A stretch of DNA of 64,000 bases from Dillenia suffruticosa (Eukaryota; Streptophyta; Magnoliopsida; Dilleniales; Dilleniaceae): contig JAVTVX010000031.1 in the NCBI GenBank assembly GCA_033439265.1, positions 2,651,501-2,715,500 on the forward strand, in the 5' to 3' direction. Shown here in pieces: positions 25,901 to 37,620 of this stretch (position 1 is the stretch's first letter; the number at the start of each line of letters is the position of its first letter). The notes below the pieces were generated by a model that saw only the letters and a list, made by a program, of their open reading frames with translations, was not told the origin of the DNA and searched no databases. Position numbers and translations under genes: made by a program.

Positions 25901-28052
25901 AGATCTGGCCTATCCTGTGGCTTTTCCTGATATTCCAAATTGTCCTGAATTTCCTTCCACATAGGATTACATGTCATTGTCAAGAAAATGTCAAGTTTTC
26001 CATATTTTTGAACCAAAGCCATAGCATCTAAATATCGTCGTCTCATATCCCGCGGGCCACCAATAAAAGAAGTAGGCAGTATTATCCTGCGACCAACCTG
26101 ACGACCCTGTGTCTGACCAAGTGATATACTGTCTAAGACTCCTTGTAGAATCTCTGTTCTGATTTCTTTTTGTTTGTTTCTGTAAAATTCAAGTCTGGAT
26201 GTTTCTATTTTAATGTAGGTACCTACCACAAACTGTTGCAACAGTCTAAGAGTATGTAATAACATAGAGTGGTCGTTATTTCTTATCTGAAGTCTGTAGC
26301 AGTAGTATTCTCTTGCTGAAATAGCATGCTGGCCATATTTGTTTTTCTCAACAACTAAAAAAAAAAAAAGCAAATAAGCGGAAAATATCCCTGCTACAAG
26401 AATGGGAAGAGCAAGACAAAGATTAAAGCACCTACCTGTTTCTTCCAAGTTGATTAAATCGGTTGGATGTTCGATCGAGAAAGGATCAATGTTACAATCA
26501 GGGAGATTCGTGGATCTTCCTTTTTTATATAACCTCTTAATGCCATGATGCCATCCAGATTCCCCTCTAGGGAACAAAAGAGGATACTGCAAAGGATCAT
26601 AGCATGCATAATACGGTTGGACTCGATAGCTCGAGTTGGAATGACTGTAAACCTGGATGTGAGGGAGTAAATTAATAGGTTCTTCTGTTTCGGTCCAAAT
26701 GGCAGCAACCTCGGAAGCAGTGGGAAGATTATAGACACATTGATCCAATGTTGGAAAACAGTTTAGGATAATTTTATAATCCTGCAGATCATGTAGATAT
26801 CTCAAGTCCCTGAAAAATCTTGCATAAGGATTGTGGGAAAGAACGTCGAGAAGGAACCGCAAAATGTTTGCTCTCAATTTGTCAGAGTTGTTAGTTCTTG
26901 TCCTTACAGCTTCATCTGTATCATAAAAATAGAGTTGAATTCCACATGCTTTGTCCCCTGATGGCACCAAACTGTCCAGCATATGATAAACCTGTCCCTG
27001 TACGCGGAAAGTATAAACTCCATGCCTGTTTTTTGTAAGTTCCTTATCATACTTTGCGGCATACGATGTAAAAGCCAGATTATTATTATACGTACGGATA
27101 TTTTTACGAAAGTGTTCACATTGTTCATCATGCCCAACAATCAGGTGCTTAAGAGAATAAGGCATTGTTAGCGCTACTATAGATATCTCCCCTGTACGAC
27201 AGCAAAATGATGGGGGTTCCAAATAAAATCGTTTGGCGGCACAAAATTCGCACTCCGGAGCATCAGGAAGTATAAAGGTTTCCTGCGGAATATTGTCCAA
27301 TAAAGAGTAGTTTGTCTTCTTCACTCGACGAGCTACAAAACAAAGAGGCAGTAAATTAAGGAGAAAATGTGCATAGATGAACAATAATGAAAGTAGTCTA
27401 TATAGGATTCAAATCATAGAGGTATTAATGTGAGGCAGTATATGTTTGATATGGATAACCATTAGAAGGCACAAAAAGCCTTTTCCCAAAACTGTAAAAA
27501 TGAGGGAGGGGGAAATCACTTAGATGCATAAACATATGTTTTTTCTATCTTGGAAAGCAGCGAGGAGAAATTTATAAGCACATGCACAATTTTGCGAGCA
27601 CTAAATACAAAGAAGAAAAGCAAATACAAGCGGGAATAAAATGGTTTAATTTATGGGATAGTATTTGAAAGTTTTAAAATTAAGAGGGCAAAGTAGAAAA
27701 CAGAAAGCCGAAGATATTTGAAACACTTGCCCGTTGAAGAAGAAGACAATGGAACTGTTGGATCCAAGTGAGGCGCTGGAGCAAAAGAAGTTTGGTCATT
27801 TTGATCAATGGAGATGGCATGACTAACTGGTTCAACAGAGTTGTCACCCTGTACACCATCAACGGTGTAACCTGTATCCTCAGTATTAAGAAAATCGTTT
27901 GTATTTGTCCGAATGCGAATTTCATTATTATTATTTCTATTTCGTCTTGCAGCATAGGCCTCTCGACGACGACGTAAAAGTTCATCTTTCTTATGTTGCG
28001 CCATCTGGGCATATCGCTTACGTTGTTCTGCATTTTTATCGATTCTATCCAT
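22929..28052 (-). pseudogene. Helitron RepHel protein (HUH Rep endonuclease + PIF1-like helicase), disrupted
   Basis: Exons on the minus strand: 28052-27731, 27332-26436, 26354-23736, 23639-22929, giving about 1,500 aa. The Rep part shows DIFLTMTCNP, the two-histidine HUH motif (HAH at 25771-25780) in FPHAHLLLIL, a Cys/His cluster (CPCMKSGICKNHYP) and the two-tyrosine motif KYLYKYVFKG (25366-25386). The helicase shows a Walker A region, Walker B DEAS (near 24100), GGDFRQTLPV and, near the C-terminus, TINKSQGQTL and YVALSRA. RepHel nicks, transfers and unwinds the element during rolling-circle transposition. Lesions: a 1-base loss near 25425-25431 just before the tyrosines, a TAA at 24152-24154, a 1-base loss in an A run at 23378-23384, and Arg for the first Gly of Walker A (codon 24344-24346). 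Intron 1 appears to use a GC donor. The protein is otherwise complete to its natural stop, so decay is recent. Confidence 0.9.
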
Positions 28053-29737
28053 GTTTCTATCGGATCAGGGGAAAAAAACAGCAAAGTATGAAAACGAAAG
28101 AGAAAAATAACAAAGTGTAGAGTTAGAGTTAGAGGAGCCGTAAAGTATAAAATAAAGAATATAATCAGAACAATAGGAAAAAGGAAAAACGGCAAAGAGA
28201 AATGTCAGACATCACACGGTGTTTCTACAGGTGCATGTCACTATTGATATGTTGAGCACAAGAATTTCAAAGTATGCAATGATATTGTAAAATCTGTAGG
28301 AGTAAAGCTACCTGGTTGCAGAAAACAATGCTAAGAAGAATCGGGAGGGTGAATATTGAACCGTATAGAACGAGGAAAAAAGATAACAGGAAATAGAGAG
28401 CACAGACACTGCAGAACACATGAACAGAAGAAAATAAGCTAAAAGGAGAAAGAATCGAAGGAAAGAAATTAGCTAGGTATCAACAGAAAAAGCAACATAT
28501 ATATTCCAAACGAAACAGGGAAAAATAAAGAAAGGGGGGTTGCAAGGATTAGCAGGAAGGAAAAAGCACCTGTGAAAAAAAGAAGACAGCAACAAGGAAG
28601 AAGGTGATGAACGTTTAAAAAAAAAAGACAAGAAGTGTATCTTGATAAATAAACAGCAATCAGACTAAATGCTGAGTAACGTATGTTTATTTTTTTTTTG
28701 GCGGTACATCAACATGATGACAATTTAATAGATCTCGTATCAGTTCAAGATGTCTAAAGAAAGATGTTTACTTCTAGGAGAAAAGGAATTTGTTAAAAGA
28801 TAATGGTTATTGGGAAATTTTTTTTCTTTCCAATTTTTTTTTTGTGGTTATGTGCACAGAACGTACTTTGATGTCTCGAATGCATAGTGTTGATTGCGTG
28901 TTTAGCACAGAAAATGATAAGACGTACATGTTTATGACCACATGTAAGAACAGAAACACGATTTATATATATTGATATCTGACACGATTGATTTATCCGT
29001 TGATTTATTTATTATCAAGTAACATAAAAAGAAACACTGAAACACACGCGATATATAGCGATGATTGTCAGTTATATCTTTGGGAATGGTTGGAAACAAC
29101 AAGATAGGATAACACCGTGGGTCGGTGATAACACTCAACAAGAATCAGTGCTGTCGATTTTTTTTTGTGTCCATAGATATTTTTTTATTCTAATCGTAAA
29201 TATCTGAAAAATGATCAATACCTGCCGTGCTAAACAGAGCCGTCTACTTGTGCAATTCAGCAGAGGTACACTGTTTTCGTGCCGAGCTTGTGCTAGACGG
29301 GAGAATATATAGTTTTGCTAAAAAGAAGAATACATAGTTTAGCTACATAGGAGAAGCATGGAGTTCTGGTGGATATAAAAAAAAACGTCCGGTTCCGTTA
29401 CGGTTTCACTACGCAGTGGATTCACGAGTTCTGAATTGTAGCAGAACTACAGGGTTCTGTAACGCGGGAGGGCCTCATGGTTCCGAGTCGTAGTCATGTT
29501 AAATAGTAAAGCCATGTGGTTGTGCACGGAAGTAAATAACAGAATGTCAGGTTTGTTACGGTTCTATGAGGCAGCTAAACCATGAGGTCTGCGATAGAGC
29601 AGAACCGTGAGGTGTGCACCGCAGCAGAACCATATCGGTCTGCTATGTGCCAGTCATATGCGTTCATGGAAAGAGGGTAAACTATCCAGGCAGACAGGGA
29701 ATCAGCATAGTAAGCAATCAACTAATCAAGGAAAATA
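28053..29737. other. Helitron segment upstream of RepHel
   Basis: No gene is recognised. It should contain the RepHel promoter and leader. Purine-rich, A-rich sequence fills 28350-28640. Degenerate GTTCTGY/RCAGAAC palindromic units reappear from about 29290 to 29650 and lead into minisatellite 2. Confidence 0.5.
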
Positions 29738-30543
29738 ATGATTCTGCTATGTAGCGGCGGATTTCATGGTTCTGCTATGTAGCAGGACTACATGATAGCG
29801 GGACCACATGGGTTTTGCTATGTAGTGGAACTACATGGATCTGCTATTTATCGGGACTACATAGTTCTGCTATGTAGCGGGACCACATGGTTCTGCTATG
29901 CAGGACTACATGGTTCTGCTATGTAGCGGAACGTTGCGGAACTACATGGTTCTGCTATGTAGCGGGATTACATGGTTCTATTAGGTAGCGGGACTACATG
30001 GTTCTACTATGTAGCGGGGTACATGGTTCTGCTATGTAGCGGAACTACATGGTTCTGCTATGTAGCGGGTTCTGCTATGTAGCGGGTTCTGCTATGTAGC
30101 GGGACCACATGGTTCTGCTATGTAGCGGAACTACATGGTTCTGCTATGTAGCGGGTTCTGCTATGTAGCGGGACCACATGGTTCTGCTATGTAGCGGGAC
30201 TACATGGTTCTGCTATGTAGCGGAACTAAATGGTTCTGCTATGTAGCGGGACTACATGGTTCTGCTATGTAGCGGGTTCTACTACGTAACGGGTTCTGCT
30301 ATGTAGCGGGACTACATGGTTCTGCTATATAGCGGGACTACATGGTTCTACTATGTAGCGGGTTCTACTATGTAGCGGGACTACCTATGTAGCGGGACTA
30401 CATGGTTCTGCTATGTAGCGGGACTACATGGTTCTGCTATGTAGCGGGACTACATGGTTCTGCTATGTAGCGGGACTACATGGTTCTGCTATGTAGTGGC
30501 GGAACTATATGGTTCTGCTATGTAGCGGAACTACATGGTTCTG
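29738..30543. repeat. 26-bp palindromic minisatellite, array 2
   Basis: About 30 units of a 26-bp repeat, consensus near ATGGTTCTGCTATGTAGCGG plus GACTAC, in the same orientation as array 1 but with a different majority variant (GTAGCGG instead of GTGGCGG; GGGACTAC instead of GGGACCAG). Truncated units (GGGTTCTGCTATGTAGC) occur in small runs. It sits between the RPA tail and RepHel. Confidence 0.95.
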
Positions 30544-30851
30544 ACTTTAAATTATTTATTTATTTTTTCCGTTTGAAAACATCCTCTTTTCAGAAATGGG
30601 CGATCAAATTAAGCGAGGTCACAATATTAAGTACGATAAAACATATTTATGTAAATAACAAACACAAGCATTCAGTGATAAGTATAATATCTGTCGACAC
30701 AGGCTTGAGAAACAAAAAAAAGATTGTTTTTAATATGTACACAAGGAGTGGCATTGTTGTATGGACACAACAAAAAGACAAAAAAGAAAGTTGATTTGGT
30801 GGTTCTCCACGGACCACCACAACAAAAGCATCTTATGACGCTGAGTTCAGA

Positions 30852-31317
30852 TCAGTTTTTTCTTTTGTTAAGAAGGTTTGCATGTATGGGTTCCGGAAGC
30901 TCCCCGCTTTCTAGGGTATCATGTTTCACATCTTCAAACTTACGAAGCAGTGAAGCTTTGGCTCTGGACGAAGAAGGCGTTCTTTCTGAAATCAGCAAAG
31001 TAGAACGGTGAAGTTATCACATTATAAATAGAATAACAAGGAAGAATCACAACGCTGGAAAAACATACAGAAGGCGCACCTGGTTCGCATCCAGTTAAAG
31101 CAACCAAAGACGAAGAAGAAGGGCCAATGGTAGCTTGTTCAGAAAGGGAGGGTGTACATGGTTCAGATCCACATAAAGCAACAAAAGAGGAAGGAGAAAG
31201 ACCAACGGTAGATTGTTCAGAAAGGGAGGGCGCACCACCTGCTTCATATCCTGTTCAAGTAACGAAAGATCTGGTTAAAGTAACAAAAGATGAAGAAGAA
31301 GGGCGAACGGTTGATTA
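30852..31317 (-). pseudogene. Disrupted C-terminal tail of the RPA1-like protein
   Basis: Immediately after the TGA that ends the RPA frame, the minus strand still encodes about 26-residue Ser/Thr-rich repeats (PSLSEQATIGPSSSSLVALT) in one frame at 31300-31080. A GT donor follows at 31079-31078. A further exon at 30985-30852 (starts after a TTTCAG acceptor, in phase) encodes ERTPSSSRAKASLLRKFEDV and ends in TGA. The first repeat copy carries two adjacent stops and a third stop further on where sister repeats have Glu-Gln and Leu, so the tail appears cut off by point changes. Confidence 0.6.
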
Positions 31318-33649
31318 TCAAGAAAGGAATAGACCATCAGGGTTATATTCAGACGCATCACAATAATATATGACCGTGAACCGCTGTTTGATATCCATTG
31401 ATTCAGAGCGAACAGGTCTGATATGCGCAACAAATGTTTTTTCTTTGAGTGCTTGGTGGACATCATCAAGGAGGAGTTCAATGTTCTTGTAAAAAAGCCG
31501 GGAAAAATATTAGTATATCAAATTCGAAAGGGGACGCGTATGATATACATTGAGTGGTCAGATGAAGAACAAAGAGTCTAAGTAAACTAATATCCAAAAC
31601 AAATCATGCAGGAACCACATAAATACAACCTTGGTAAAATGTTCCATTGCTTGAACAGCTGTGAAGCTCAGTAATTTTTCAGCTAACTCTCCAAATACAG
31701 ATGCAGTTATTTTGCCAGTGTCATCTTGTAAATCAACATTAAACCGACATCTATAAAGTACAAAGTATAAACACACAGGAAGAAGATTAGAGAATGAAGC
31801 AGAGACATCGCAATATGGCTGGAAAAGTCCGACTAATAATTCAGGACAAGACAAACCATAACATAAATCTGATTAAATGATATCAAAAGATACCTTGGTT
31901 TGGCCGTTCCTCTTTGGTTGCACGAATTGCACAAGAAATCAACATCAAGGGAAGCTGAGGTGGAGTGGAAACAATTGCTACAGGCCATGTACCAATATTT
32001 TTGGAAAATGTGTTCAAAGGAGAGCTGCACCTTTACCCATGCTGTCTGAAATGACCTCATAGATGACATAAGCAAAATCCGATGGGTACAAAGAAGCATT
32101 TATAGGGAAAATCCTTTTGTTTTTTTTTTGTTGGACGAAATGGCTTACCCTTTGTGCTGCTGTCAGGTTACATATGCTGGTTATTTTTTCAGTTGCTGTG
32201 AAAGAGATATCAGAGTTGTAGTAATCGTACTTTTTATGCCGAATTATATCCTGAAGTAATCCATCATTTCTCAGAGCCCTAAAAAAACGAGTAATTGAGT
32301 GATATATAATATGTAACAGCTATATAGGTTAAAATCCAAATAATTTTACAAAAAACTCACAATTATTGCATAGTTTATATTCATAACAATTACCAGTTTT
32401 TTAGCTGTCGTGCTTCTCGAATCGGAGGATCAACAAGGATAGCCGAGTCAAACCAAGTAGAGAGCGCCACACCTTGTAAAAAGAAATCGAACAGATAAAA
32501 TCCGCGGGTATAGAAAAGAAGAAATGAAAAGATAAAGGGAGGATGGATTTGTTGTTAATACCGTTGTAAGAATTTACTTTGAGTCTTCTCCCAACAATAA
32601 CAGGATATGTACGGAGGCTCTGCAAGATCTGTTGTCCTTCATTGTGGACGAAATCATCCCAAAAAGATAACTTAAGGCTCTGAAAACTGTTTTTTTGAAA
32701 AGATATATCGGTTAAGGACGCATCACTATTTTGTTATAGATGGAAAAGACTAAGGGTCCTTACTCTTCATTCACAATCACAAATTTTTGAACAACACAAT
32801 TCCTTTCTTGTCTAGTGATGTTTGTTGGATCCAACGCAGAAATGACAATGGCCAAAATATCTGGATGAAAAAGTAACCAGGAAAGAGGAAAAAGAATAAA
32901 TATCCCAGTAAAAAGCAAAACATATATAAGCCGGGAAAATAAATGCGTAGGAAAAAGCAAGATGGATCCACAAGTAAACATACCTACAGATTTGTCTCTC
33001 CGATCCATATACTGTGCCAAATCTGTAAATGGTGCATATTTAAACTTTACAGGCATTACATCATCTTCGTTCTTTAATTCCTCTACAAGTGTTCTTGTAG
33101 AAATGGCCCATTGAGTTTTAATATTGGAGTTCTGAAACTTTGGAGGAATTGGTCTTACGGCGGCATTCGATACAAGATAAGTTTTGTAGATCTGCAACAT
33201 AGGGCCCATTCTAGGGATGTCTGCGTTAAACATTATTCCTTCCACTTGAGTTCCCTAAGCGAAAAGGGAGACAAGCACGATGTTTGACATTCTTATATTA
33301 TTTTCGAGCCAAAAATTTTTTTTTTTATAACCACGATATTCAAGACGCTGCATGCCAAAAATTACAATTAAGTTGTAAAAACGCGGAATAAGCTGTCGCT
33401 TCCAAAAAAAGAATATGTTGGAGATCCATAGTCGTGCAAAAAAAAGATCGAAACATATACAATAAGTTTTTTATATCAAATAGATCCTAAAATAAAAATC
33501 CATACCTCTGAATCCACGAAGATATATTTCTGCTTTTTCGTTGGGGTATTAATTGATGTTGTAACATGTTGCTTTTCTTGGACCGTGATCTTACAGGTCC
33601 AGTTTTGCGTATCATGAGTGATATCTTTTATAAGAGAAGAATTGGCCAT
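31318..33649 (-). CDS. RPA1-like (replication protein A large subunit-like) Helitron accessory protein, 9 exons
   Basis: Exons on the minus strand: 33649-33506, 33254-32984, 32860-32764, 32686-32562, 32472-32394, 32278-32149, 32045-31894, 31750-31630, 31485-31318. All join in phase by GT-AG introns; the product is 428 aa. Visible parts: a first OB fold (QKYIFVDSEGTQVEGIMFNA, then QIYKTYLVSN), a second (DILAIVISALDPTN ... LKLSFWDDFV ... YPVIVGRRLKV) and a third with a zinc ribbon Cys304-x2-Cys307-x13-Cys321-x2-Cys324 followed by CRFNVDLQDDTGKITASVFG. RPA1 binds single-stranded DNA; many plant Helitrons carry an RPA-like gene beside RepHel, presumably to coat transposition intermediates. The ATG at 33649 starts the only open first exon. 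The core frame has no lesion, unlike RepHel, but a longer tail (30852-31317) has been lost to stops. Confidence 0.85.
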
Positions 33650-35990
33650 CCTTTATAAAAAAACAGCAACGGCAATAAAAGAAAGCAGGGGAAAAAGGTC
33701 CTGGGAAAAAGTGCCAAATAAGATTGGAATTATGAACATATGTACTTGATCGAACAATGAAAACGCGACAATTTATGGAGACTGAACATAATAATAAAAA
33801 ACCAATATTTTTTTGTTTCACCGCCCGAGATTAGATTATAAAACGTTTACATGAACAATTGAGAAACAGCACAACATTTAACATGCTTGGCAAGAAAATT
33901 CTGTGAACAATTTGTTTGGAGTGCCACACCAATTGCATTGTCACAAACTTAACGTTAGAGGGTCACAGCAATATAAGTTATTGTAAATCCCAAGCATATA
34001 GCCATAGAAGAGTTGGGATGTCACAGACATAAGGAGAGAAGAGAAAAGAGAACGGCGAGTAGAAAGCACAAAGAGTACAAATCGATCAAGGAAACAAAGC
34101 AAATTAATTATCCGAATCAGTATAAACGCGAAAAGAAAAAAGAAACCATCATGGTAGAGATAAACAAGGGAAAAACAAGAACCTGGTCGAAAGAGAAGAG
34201 AAGTGCCAGAAATCTTCACTAGAAAGAAGGAATCGATCCACATAGATATACACCAACAATACCACCTCCGTACGAAAGCGAAAACGTGCACTTCATCCAC
34301 CGCAATCATAACAATCAAAAAAAAAATAACTCCCATCACCTCAATTCGGCTAAAAAAATAAGATTTCTGGGCAAAAGAAATATAACAAGGAATACTTGTT
34401 TGATTATCTTATTTAGTTATTTTTTTTATACAATTTTTTGATGTGCTATATTATATTTAATTAATAACAGAAAACAGAAGACCGACCCATTTTTGCGACG
34501 TGGAATTACGTGTTCAGGATCAAAGGTTATAACATGTGCGTGTTCAGGACAAGAGGTGACAACACAGACAGCATATACCTCCAACATCAATTTTTTTATT
34601 TAAATTTACCAGAGAAGACGTATCTGTGTCTGGAACACCTAGTCTCTATTGCGTGTTCACAAGAAGAAAGGTTGTAACATATTCGTGTTTAGAATAAGAG
34701 GGCACAACAAACACACCATATTATTGTCAGTAACATCCAGATTTTTACTGCGAATGAAAGATCAATACACTGGACCATCGGGCGTTCAGGAGGACACGAT
34801 AAAACACACACAAACAATACAGGAACATTTATATCACTGTTTATGTTAGTAGGATCAATTATTCTAATACACGTGAGACACACGGCCACCCAACCACTCT
34901 TTGATAGCGACCACTCCTAGAGAATTAATTGGAAGAACTGCTACAGAAACGTCGAACGGCAGGATCTCATACCAGAAACTTTGACGTGTCCAACACTGTA
35001 TCATGAGTTGAGGATGAAAGGTTACGACACATGCGCAGAAAGCAAAAAAGGTAACAACAGAAACACAATACACGAAGAACAGTTTTTTTTTGTTTTGTTT
35101 TTTTTTTTTCGTTAACAGAGAAGAGGAATTGGTGTCTTCAATATACGGTCTCCATTGGGTGTTCACAAGAAGAAAGGTTGCAACACATCTGCGTTCAAGA
35201 CAAGAGGCCACAAGAGGGACACCATATTATTGTCAGTAACATCCACATTTTTTCTGTGAAAGAATAAGTAATGCAATCATTCCGCGTTCAGGACGAGATG
35301 ACAGAACACACCGAAACAATATAGGAAGATTAGAGGTCACTTTTTACGTCACGATAACCAATCATTCCAAAACCGGCGAGATACACGTCCCCCCAACCAC
35401 TCCCTAATAGTAACCACTCCCACATAATTAATTGCCAGAACCGGCACAGGGACTTTGAATGTCAGAATACAATCCCGGAAATCTCATACGATTAGTAACA
35501 TCACACATAATTAACCCATATGTCTTTTCCGAGGCTATGTATCCAGGGACAGTAGCTGTGTCGAAGATCGCTTATGCATCCCGATACTCAGTTGTATACA
35601 TCAGAATAGAAGTTTACCTATGTAGCACAAGAGAACAAGCCCTGCATATGACAACACAAGGAAAAGTACAGTCATGTAGCGTACAACCAAACAATGGTCC
35701 ACAACAGGATATTGCGAAACCACTTCTAAACTACTTCTAATATTTTTCAGACATACGACGCATATAGCTTATTCTTTTTAATTCAGGAAATGTAAGCTAA
35801 AAAACCAAAGAACCATAAAAAAAAATCGGAAATGCAATATCTATATATCTTATCCAAACACAATCCAAATGGAATATCTGTAAGAGGAAAAAATGATTGA
35901 AATGTAAAAAAACCCAAAACCATAAAAAAGAAACAAAATCAAAAAAATTCTTTTGATATGACATAATATTATAATAGCATAAATTATATA
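33650..35990. other. Helitron 5' arm, segment with a 0.5-kb tandem duplication
   Basis: Upstream of the RPA1-like gene; the promoter of that gene should lie in the first part. No coding region is recognised. A direct tandem duplication with a period of about 506 bp covers roughly 34480-35490. Confidence 0.5.
34480..35490. repeat. About 506-bp direct tandem duplication, two diverged copies
   Basis: The phrase ACACCATATTATTGTCAGTA occurs at 34713 and again at 35219, 506 bp apart. Flanking phrases repeat with the same offset: GTTCACAAGAAGAAAGGTTG near 34657 and 35161, and CCACCCAACCACTC-like versus CCCCCCAACCACTCC-like further on. The copies differ by many substitutions and short indels. Confidence 0.8.
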
Positions 35991-35999
35991 ATTAGATGG

Positions 36000-37620
36000 A
36001 TACAGTGGTGGGTTGTGCAGAAAAACATAGGTCTGCAACGCGCACACCCATGGTGTCCTCCAAAGAGAAGTACCATTTAGGTCTGTACTGGGCAGAACCA
36101 CGTAGACCTGTGCAGCGTAGGACCACGCGATGGCGCGCTCCGAGGCATGCGATCCTAAAGCGTGCAGAACCTGGCGGTTCTCTGCACTGCAGAACTACTT
36201 GGAATCATGCTGAACCGCCCTCGCACAGAACAACACGGATCTGCACGGCCAACCACGGTGGTTGTGGCCTAGCAACCACGTAGTTCTTCATGTTGATAGC
36301 AGAACTACATTAAGTCATCCAGAGCAACCAGTGCACAGAACCACATGGTACTGCGAGTCGAACCATCTAGTTCTGCATTGCGCGGAACAACGCCATACGG
36401 TCGTAACAAAAATCCTCAGCTGACTCAGCATTTTAATATTTTTATCATGTGTGTTACAAATCGATAACCAACTAAAAAAAAAAAAAGAAAAGAAAAAAAC
36501 GGCGAACCTGGATAGCAGAACAACGGAGTTTTGTTACATCGCAGAACAACGACATACACCGCATAGCAGAACCACAGAGTTGTGCCATATTGCAGAACCT
36601 GATGATACGGACCGCAACGTAGTTTTACAAAGATACAGTATGCAATCCCGATGGCATGGTTCTGCTGAACAGTAGAACAATTTCGCCCGCCTCCCGAGTC
36701 CTGCTATACAGTAGGGCCAGACCGTTCTTCCTGGGAAAGTTAGTTGTGCTACGTCGCAGAACCACGTCATCCTGCCGAACAGCAGAAGCATAGAGTTCTG
36801 CCATGGACGCAGCACAACCTCATGGTTCTGCTCCGAATGTTCCGCTATATCACAGAAGCATCTTGTTCTACTATAGCACAGAACAATAGGATATGCCATC
36901 AAGCAGAACCCCGTAGTCCCACACCGCAGAAGCACGGAGTCCTCTTTTGTAAATAATTTTGGAATTTACGCAAGTTTTTTTTAAATCCTATTTTTGATCC
37001 TTCATGAATTTCAGCGCTCATTAAATATAAAATCCTTACAAGATCATTATCTTCGTTGCATTTTTTTTACCATCCTACCTAGCAGAACCACACCGTTCGC
37101 TGCATAAGCCCTGCCACACAACACAACATCAGAGTAGTCTTTTTTGTTGGATCTTTAAATAACGTTGCAATTATTTCTTTCTTAGCTTTAGTTCCTCTCC
37201 TTTGTTGATTTTCTTGCCTATCAAATATCTAATCCTGTGAACATCAATACCTTCACAGGAAATTCAACCACAACACAAAAGATGTAACATTTTTTAACCA
37301 ATCGTTGCCTTATTTTCTTAAATATATCTTAAGTTCCTTTTTCCCATGAAGTTTCTCACGCCAAACTTCCATTGTTCTCCACATTAATATTCCTGTCCCG
37401 GGATCTCGGGGTAAAAATTGTTTTACCGTTACCACAGAGCAGGACGGAAAAGTTCGAGCACGGAGCAGAACCGTCTTGTTCTGCTTCACGAGGTTAGTTC
37501 AGCAGCCTCGCAGAACCACATAGTTCTGCCGCATAGTGGAACCACAGTTCTGCTATGCACCAAGTCACATGTTTCCGTTTTGCGCAGAACAACGCGGTTC
37601 TGCTCAGCATGCTCAGTCGA
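36000..37620. repeat. Dispersed degenerate palindromic units of the minisatellite family
   Basis: Between 36070 and 36960, and again at 37438-37615, there are tens of GCAGAACCACRTRG / GGTTCTGC units at irregular spacing of about 25-60 bp. They are strongly diverged but keep the inverted GTTCTGC/GCAGAAC halves. The gap between (36960-37430) is AT-rich and has only one or two copies. No gene is seen. Confidence 0.75.

Noticed and set aside
18428-30543. Resemblance of the 26-bp arrays to a CRISPR array
   Set aside because: Units abut without unique spacers, vary internally, and the window is a plant nuclear genome.
31127-31366. Plus-strand open frame with acidic repeats
   Set aside because: It is the antisense of the Ser/Thr-rich RPA tail repeats, which have the matching splice signals and family-like end on the minus strand.
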